From the NCBI RefSeq assembly GCF_964199755.1, contig NC_133904.1, positions 3,127,501 through 3,191,500 on the forward strand: a stretch of 64,000 nucleotides of DNA, given 5' to 3'. Shown here piece after piece: positions 36,001 to 64,000 of this stretch. This stretch comes from Larus michahellis. Its lineage: Eukaryota; Chordata; Aves; Charadriiformes; Laridae. Numbering within the stretch: position 1 is the stretch's first letter; every line of letters starts with the position of its first letter. Both the position numbers and the translations under genes were made by a program. The notes below the pieces were generated by a model. The model was not told where the DNA came from. It saw only the letters and a program-made list of their open reading frames with translations, and made no database searches.

Positions 36001-36867
36001 TGGCTGTTTGGATCAGAGTATGTTAACCATGAGTTGGTACAGATGATTGTGAATGGGCCTGCAAAAAACATCATAGCAATTCTGGCCCACGGGTGTAGGC
36101 GTAGAGCAATGTTGGTTTTTTCTGTTTTGTTTTGTTTTTTTTTTTTTATGTACCAGTATGTTTTTTAGCACTTACTGTTGATGCAGCACCAAAGGGAACT
36201 TAGTGGAGGCGAGTGGCTTCTTGTTAATTACTGTGTTGTCTAACATCATTGAATGCAGATGCATGCAATAGGGTCTAAAAAGTAATGCTATTGATCAGTT
36301 TAACCCTGTTTGTTAGTAACTTTCTCTGCTGCTGTCATTTGTTTAACTGTAGTAGTAGGGAATGTGAAGGGGGGAAAAAAAGTATTGGCGATGTCCTACT
36401 GAAAAATAAAAATGCTACAGGAAGTCCTGGTTGTATTGGTGTAATAGTGTAGGTCCTTTGCACCTTGTTTCTTGAACAAGTAGATCTTTTACTTGATAGA
36501 TGGAGGACTGTAAACTAGTTGTAAATACATTCTACAAGCTGCAAGTACTACAAAATAGAGCTGTGAGTACTCTGGCAGTAGTTCTTACTGTGTTCCTTGT
36601 GATGCTTAAAAGTATATTTTTCTTTTCTTTAACTCCCCTCATTGGCTTTACAGATAGTTGAATAGGAAAGATGGTTTTTTGAAGCATAATTCATGTGTTA
36701 ATGCAGCTTATTTCTTAGACTTTTTGCAGCTGTGCTTGAGGTCTGCAGGTGATCCCTAAAATTCTAATTTGTGACACTCCTGGAAACTTTATATTGCAGA
36801 TTAGGTCATTAGACAAAAATATGTAGTGCTACTGCCGCATGTTCTCTTACTTTGTAGTCATGTGTAT

Positions 36868-36885
36868 AAAAAAAAAAAAAAAAAA
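36868..36885. repeat. Poly-A tract of 18 bases in DENND4A intron 1
   Basis: An uninterrupted run of 18 A with no attached element that I can identify. Confidence 0.88.
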
Positions 36886-38746
36886 TGGGGAGTAACTGAC
36901 TGTAACTAGTAGTAGTCCGTAGTGCTGTATGGATTAGAAAGACTTGCACCAGGGGCTGGGTTTGCCTTCTAGGCTGTTGCCTCCCCACTCCTTGCTGTAG
37001 GAGTAATGAACTAACAGTGCTGATTGCTTCTGCGCGATCTGAAATAAGTTGCCTTGTACTTTGGGGTTATGAACAGAACCTTAAACTCTGTGCTCCCAAA
37101 AATATAATTCTGATAATCTACTGTAGGGTTTTTTCCCCCCCAATTTTTTACTTCACGAATGGAAGCAAATCTTTCATGATTTGCATAAACCCCTCTGAGA
37201 GGTGTTTGTTCCCAGCCTTGCTTGTTACGCTTTGTTTTCTGAAGTCTTCTTGCAGTAGTCTTCTAAGGGTATTCTCCAAGTCTTGGCAAATAGAAGCCTT
37301 GTTTAGGCAAAGTTTATTTTTGACTACAGTCTTGCTGATGCTAATGAGTCATTCTGGGAGACTGAAGTCTGAGATTGTCTCCAGTGAGGTATTCTCCTCA
37401 ATCCCATGGTGGAAAGCTGTTGCTTCAAAATGCTTAACTGTAGCACAGGCTGCCTGGCTTGCCCATGCCTCAGTGTAAAGCACAAGCTCAAGCTGTCTGT
37501 GGTCATACCAATGTTTAAAAGTGGTTGTACTGGTGTTTACCATATCCGAAGAAAAACAGTGAGTTGTGACAGTCAATGGCAAGAATAGGGAATTGGAATA
37601 AGGCGGTTAGATGGAAAAGTTCATGTGTATTGCTGTTTAGTGGAATAAGAGGGATCTGCTTAAATATCAGAATCTTGCAGAAAGATCTGTTGTTCATTTT
37701 AGTGGCCAGCCCAGCCCAAACAATGACAAAAGGTTGTTGAGCAAAAAGAGTGCTTTCATAGCTGGCTAACACCTGTGAATCGGCATGGAAGGTCTTTATC
37801 ATCAGAAAATAGTAGAAGAGTTGAAATAATTTGAAGTGGCCGGCTCAACTGTTCTTTGGTTTATTTTGTGCCTTTTTTTTTTTAAGCATTAAATGTTATT
37901 TACATTCTTCAAGTATTGATGCAGCATAAAACTTTGTATTTTGTTTTGTAAGTTTAAAAATCTGGTTTCATATACTTTTCTAATAGGTAAGTGACATGTA
38001 ACCTTGCCTTAGAAAGTGAGTCCTACAGCAGTTCACAGTGTTCATTTAATGTGACTGGTGCAGTGGAGTGTGCAGTGAGTGTAAGTTTCAACAAATGTGT
38101 ACACTGTGTAATTTTTGTTTTTACTGTTTGTATAGGGAATGAAACTTTAACAAGAAGTCTATGTTAAAGCCTGCCTGACAGCAAGAGAGGCAAAGTGTAG
38201 AAGCAATGCCCTGATGAAAAGGTAGGGAACACATTGGTAGAATTTTCAAAAGGCTTGTGTTCTGACTTGAGAGAATTCCTGTGATATTTGAGGTGCTTCT
38301 GCTTTGTTTCCAGGATTGCTTGTTTGATATGAAGAAAATACTGGGGGGAAAAAAGGCTTCTCTGCCACTTTTGCCAGGCAACTTTGGAAGTACGGGATGG
38401 GGTGAAAGTTTTTTCGCTGGGTAACTGCAGTTATTCACACATTCTCTAGATGTTGAGCTCTTGTGCAGTGTCATGGCTGAGAAATGGTTCTGAGTAGCCA
38501 TAGCATGACTGACTGATCCAGTGAACTTCATTTTGCTCTTGCATGACTAGCCACCACATTTCTGTGTGTTGGCAGCATACTTCAGCAGGATAATGCAGCA
38601 GTACACGTATGAGACTGAAATGCTAGGGGCTGTTAGAACTTAATTAGCAACTTTTAAAAATTGGTCACTGATTTGTCTGTTCATCTAATCTATGTGTGCC
38701 TTAAAGGAAGGAAGTTCTTGGAACATGATTATATGATGAATGCTTT

Positions 38747-38763
38747 AAAAAAAAAAAAAAAAA
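38747..38763. repeat. Poly-A tract of 17 bases in DENND4A intron 1
   Basis: An uninterrupted run of 17 A in unique intronic sequence. An AATAAA lies shortly after it rather than before it, so it is not a retrogene tail in this orientation. Confidence 0.88.
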
Positions 38764-41700
38764 CCCAAAACATTTTTAATAAAGCTTTGAACTCTTTTAA
38801 AAAAGGTGTGTTGTGGAGCCCTGCACAGGTTTCCAACCTATATTAGGAGACATTCGTTCCTTGTTTACAAATGGAACATCTCTTTGGAGTCAGGCTAACA
38901 AAGTAAAATGTCACATGCTTTAGACAGCAAATGGACCTAATAAGGAACTCAAATTAATAAGTGATTTAATAATCTCAAAGGAAAATGCAGGAAGGAATGG
39001 GAATGAAGACAAGGAACATTAAAAGATTACAAGGCAGTTCTTGTATTTGTGTCTGCCACAGGTGGACTGTCGAAACTGTTCTAATGGAATCAGATGGTCC
39101 TTACTGCTGTCTTTCACAAGTCATGTATCTTTTGCACTTGCAAAAGCATACAAGTAAACCCTTTTTGCTATCTGGGAAAGCTGGCTCCTGGAAAGAAGCT
39201 GGCACTGCTAGAGCAGTTCTTCTGGTCTGCAGCCCACTTAAGAGTTACCTCTACAAGTGTCTGTGGGTAGGAGCTGGTTGTATGGATTATGTCAGTATTT
39301 ATTTCCTTGGAAATGGTATAGTGCATCTATAGTAAACTCTGCTTCATGAAGCGTCACATTTGTTGATGCTGCACAGATGGAATATATGGCACATCTGCAT
39401 TAGTTCTGGTCATGCAATGGAGGGGAAAGCTGATACATACTTCCCTCTTCTAGTATTTGAATTAAAAATGTGGTCTGTTCAAAAAGCTTGGGCACAGATT
39501 TAGTTGTTTTATCTGAAAATATGCAAGGTGATATGAAATTATGCCTTTCAATTTTTGTTTGCTTTCTATATGAGAGCTTATAGCAAACTAGAAAAACTTT
39601 GTTGGAAACAAAATTAGTTAGCTTATGTGCTCTGCTTTCTGACTTTAGGGTTAGATCTAAGTCCCACTGATATTTTATCACAAAAGAGTGAGCCATGTGG
39701 AACTCCTGTAAAACTCCTGATCATCTTTTCTGTAACAGCAGATTGTTTTGCACTTTGCAGCAGATTATATCTCTTAATACTAACAATAGATCTATAGTGT
39801 TAGATCACAAAGCTAATTTTTCAGATTAATCTCTTTTACACGGTTGCTAAAATGCCAGCACCTATGAGTTACAGCAGAGTGCGAAAATTATTAATCAGTA
39901 TTTCCTAAATGTTTCCTGTGAAGAAATATGATGATATTAAAAAATTGCGTAAACAATGAAACTGAGTTTACCCTTTGTCTTTCAGCAAAGTAATCAAGCT
40001 AATAGTTTGTGGCTGTGTGGCAGGATTATCTGATTGGTTCCCTGTTCCCATCTTTTTAGAAATGGCAAAACCACCACTTTTCTCCCACTTTTACACAGTC
40101 ATGATCTGCAAAGTCTGTGTGTGTTTTTTAATATGTTCTTACAAGTCAGTTTGCTATTTGCAGGGATATTTTGTTTCTTATTGGTGTTTATAATGTTTCA
40201 TTTATAGTGGTATTCATTATATGCAGTTCATTAAAAATGGTAGTCATGACATGGCTCAAAGACCATATATTCCACTTGTTTCCAGGGACTTCTAAAAGGT
40301 TATGTTTATGATCCCATGGCATTGCCTTCAAAGCGCAGCCTTTTGTCCCCAGGTGACTGAAGTGTAGGGAAGCAATAGTAGCTGTTTCTCAGTGTTGCTC
40401 CATTAAAGTTGTTGAATTTCACCTGGGACCCACTGCTTCAAGCAACACTTGTGCAGTGTGACTTTATTTCTATTGTGGTTTTGTTTGTTGTTTTTTTTTT
40501 CCTGGAAGTTGACTTGCAGTACTGTGTGATGTATATAATTACAACATGCTTTGGAATACCATAATGGTAAGAGCTTCTACAGAAATTATTCAAATTTGTC
40601 AGTTTATGTTTCACAGAATGATTATTTGTCACTGACTTAGCTCACATTATATACCTTCTTTGTGGGGTCTGTTACCATAAAGTTTGCATAAATCTGCTCT
40701 CACAGTAAACAGATGTTGAAAATTTGAGTAGCTCTAGTAAAGTCTAAGTCAGCTTGAATAAAATACCGCTGATTTGTTTTGGTATCTTCTGTGCTTTATC
40801 CCATTTTTAGCTGCAAGCCTTTGTATCAGAACGCAAAGATCTGAAGGGATGATGCATCATCAGCTGCGCTTTACCCCCCCCCCCGCCCTTCTGTAAAAGC
40901 TGCATTAAATTATGAAAGTCTTGCTGACTTGCCTGTTACTTGCTATAACCTTAGGAAGCAAATTTGTGTGATAGCAGGTGTTTGTGTGTAGGGGATTCTA
41001 ATTTTAACTGGCTCTAAATGAGGAGAGCTTGTCCCAGTTTTTCTTGAAAGTGCTTTTGGGAATAAATGGATGTTTGAATTTAAGAATTTTTGGTATAAAC
41101 TTAATATGAAATAATTAATAGTGAGGCTGAAATTGTGACATAGCTATGATTCTTCAGAGTAATGTATATATATCTTTATTTGTAATGTTGTCTTGGCTAA
41201 TTAAGCTGGAATAGTGTACTGCTAATACACTGAAGCTATAAGGCTTACTTGCAGTTTTAACAATTGTAGTTTGTATAATTTTTTGATCGCTAAAATACTG
41301 TTTTCTTTTTAACTTAAAAAGCATTGCGAAGCACTCCAGAAATCGGTGTAGTTTTGTGAAATAATGCTCATGAGAAAAGGAATAGAACAAAATAAAAATT
41401 AATATTTTTCTAACTCAGAATTCTTAAGGCAAAGTTTAGTTTGGTTAGAGACATTTTTTTAGTGTTTCTGCTGCTTTGTACTGAGCCTGTGGTTAAAAGC
41501 GTTTTTCATCCACAGCAGTGCAAGACCTAGCTAGCTTCAGTCCACCTTTTTGCAATCTTTTAATGGAAAACTTCTTTTTCACCAGAGCTCATGGTGGGTA
41601 AGCACTGAGTTTAAATTGCTCGGTTGGTAGCTTTTACTTAGCCAGCCCTTTCTTCCTCAGCAGTTCTTGAGGAGTGTTTTGGGGTGTGTGCGTGTATATA

Positions 41701-42514
41701 GATACATCTCCCCCTCTGTCTTCTGAGCAGTCTTTGACCGTAGCTCTTTTTTGATTTATATTATGGGGTATTCATTTTTTTTCTTTCTGCATTTTCAAAT
41801 GATACAACTTTTTAAAAGCAACTGCCTATGCTCTGATACATTTATTTTTTTTTAAGTTTGGGGTATTTTTTTTTTTTAATTTATAAGCAAGTGCTCGCTC
41901 AGTGTATTGTAGCTTTAAAAAAACTATTACAGCTTATCCATAGGTTTAAAGTGAGCGTTGGCTGATAAAGACAGGAAGTGTTCATGACAAAATGTGGTAT
42001 ACCATAATTAAGTTTCACAGAGAATTGTTAATGTTACAAAATATTTAGAACTGAAGTCGTGTTAGCTAAAAGATGTTAGTGTTTGGTCTTGTGTTAGAGT
42101 TTAAAGATGCTTTATGAAACTTCTTTATCTCTCTGTGCATTTGTTGCTAGCCTGTTCTGGATTTGCTGAAGCCAGATGTACAATGAAATAATAGGCATAT
42201 GCAATGGTTGAATCTGTGTGTCTTTGGCTATATCACTCGAAGAAGTTTGAGTTTGTAGTTATTACTCTCATATACTGCTGATTGAATAACATATTCTAGA
42301 TGTTTTTGAAATAACTGAATTTAGGTTAAATTAATCTTAGTGTTGTGTCTCTCTCTTTTTTTGTATTCTTCTATTGTGTTTTCATTTATATTATTGCAAA
42401 TTTTCCGGTTTTAAAAATAAATATAACTTTATTATTTCTGATATCTTATCACTATTTTTTGAAGGAAATTATATGTTTTTCTTTCTTGCCAGTTACAACG
42501 TCTTGTAATGGAAG

Positions 42515-64000
<21,486 letters not shown>

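Larger units (their letters stand above)
29498..42492 (+). other. DENND4A: DENND4A intron 1 (about 13 kb; 5' limit inferred)
   Basis: This spans from the favoured exon 1 donor to the acceptor TTCTTGCCAG before 42493. The first 0.5 kb is still CpG island; the rest is AT-rich. Inside are a poly-C/poly-A low-complexity stretch (about 32568-32630), poly-A runs at 36868-36885 and 38747-38763, and a C10 run near 40875-40884. No coding exon is recognisable. Extra non-coding 5' exons cannot be excluded. Confidence 0.75.

Noticed and set aside
37017-37478. A 153-codon open frame inside DENND4A intron 1
   Set aside because: The longest chance frame in the intron. It is rich in serine, leucine and phenylalanine as expected from T-rich DNA, without family resemblance.

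Overview
This is vertebrate, almost certainly avian, nuclear DNA. It has long introns with GT-AG splice sites, CpG-island promoters, a Pol III tRNA gene and two fragments of CR1, the characteristic bird/reptile LINE. It holds the 5' parts of two divergent genes: RAB11A (minus strand, running off the left edge) and DENND4A (plus strand, running off the right edge). As I recall, the same two genes lie divergently side by side on human 15q22; that is memory, not a search. I cannot name the bird species.

Layout. 1-9952: RAB11A coding exons 3, 2 and 1 on the minus strand, residues 1-144 of about 216. These cover the P-loop, switch regions, DTAGQ and NKSD motifs; the G5 motif and the prenylated CCxxx tail are outside the window. 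9380-10310: the RAB11A CpG island, rich in GC boxes and short tandem repeats. 10317-10388: an intact tRNA-Gln(CTG) gene on the opposite strand, 364 bp upstream of the RAB11A start codon. 10389-28780: about 18 kb of intergenic DNA with no gene I can recognise, one CR1 fragment, simple repeats and possible (unproven) conserved non-coding stretches. 28780-30020: the DENND4A CpG island, with a perfect YY1/TISU-type element. 30020-42492: the long first intron of DENND4A. 42493-59965: twelve DENND4A coding exons, residues 1-651, every junction in frame, covering the MABP domain and the u/c/dDENN module. 59966-64000: the start of the next intron, with a second CR1 fragment.

How the genes relate. RAB11A is the recycling-endosome Rab GTPase. 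DENND4A is a DENN-domain guanine nucleotide exchange factor of a family reported to act on Rab10. A Rab and a Rab-GEF therefore share a locus, about 19-20 kb apart promoter to promoter, but the sequence gives no evidence that they are functionally coupled.

Points of interest: a GC-AG intron in DENND4A; a 7-bp duplication over the DENND4A start codon that creates a second, out-of-frame ATG in strong context; a YY1/TISU element with its own short upstream ORF; a perfect hairpin inside the first DENND4A coding exon; and the tRNA gene at the RAB11A promoter. I found no new defence, mobile or biosynthetic system. This is ordinary conserved vertebrate gene territory with some unusual local features.
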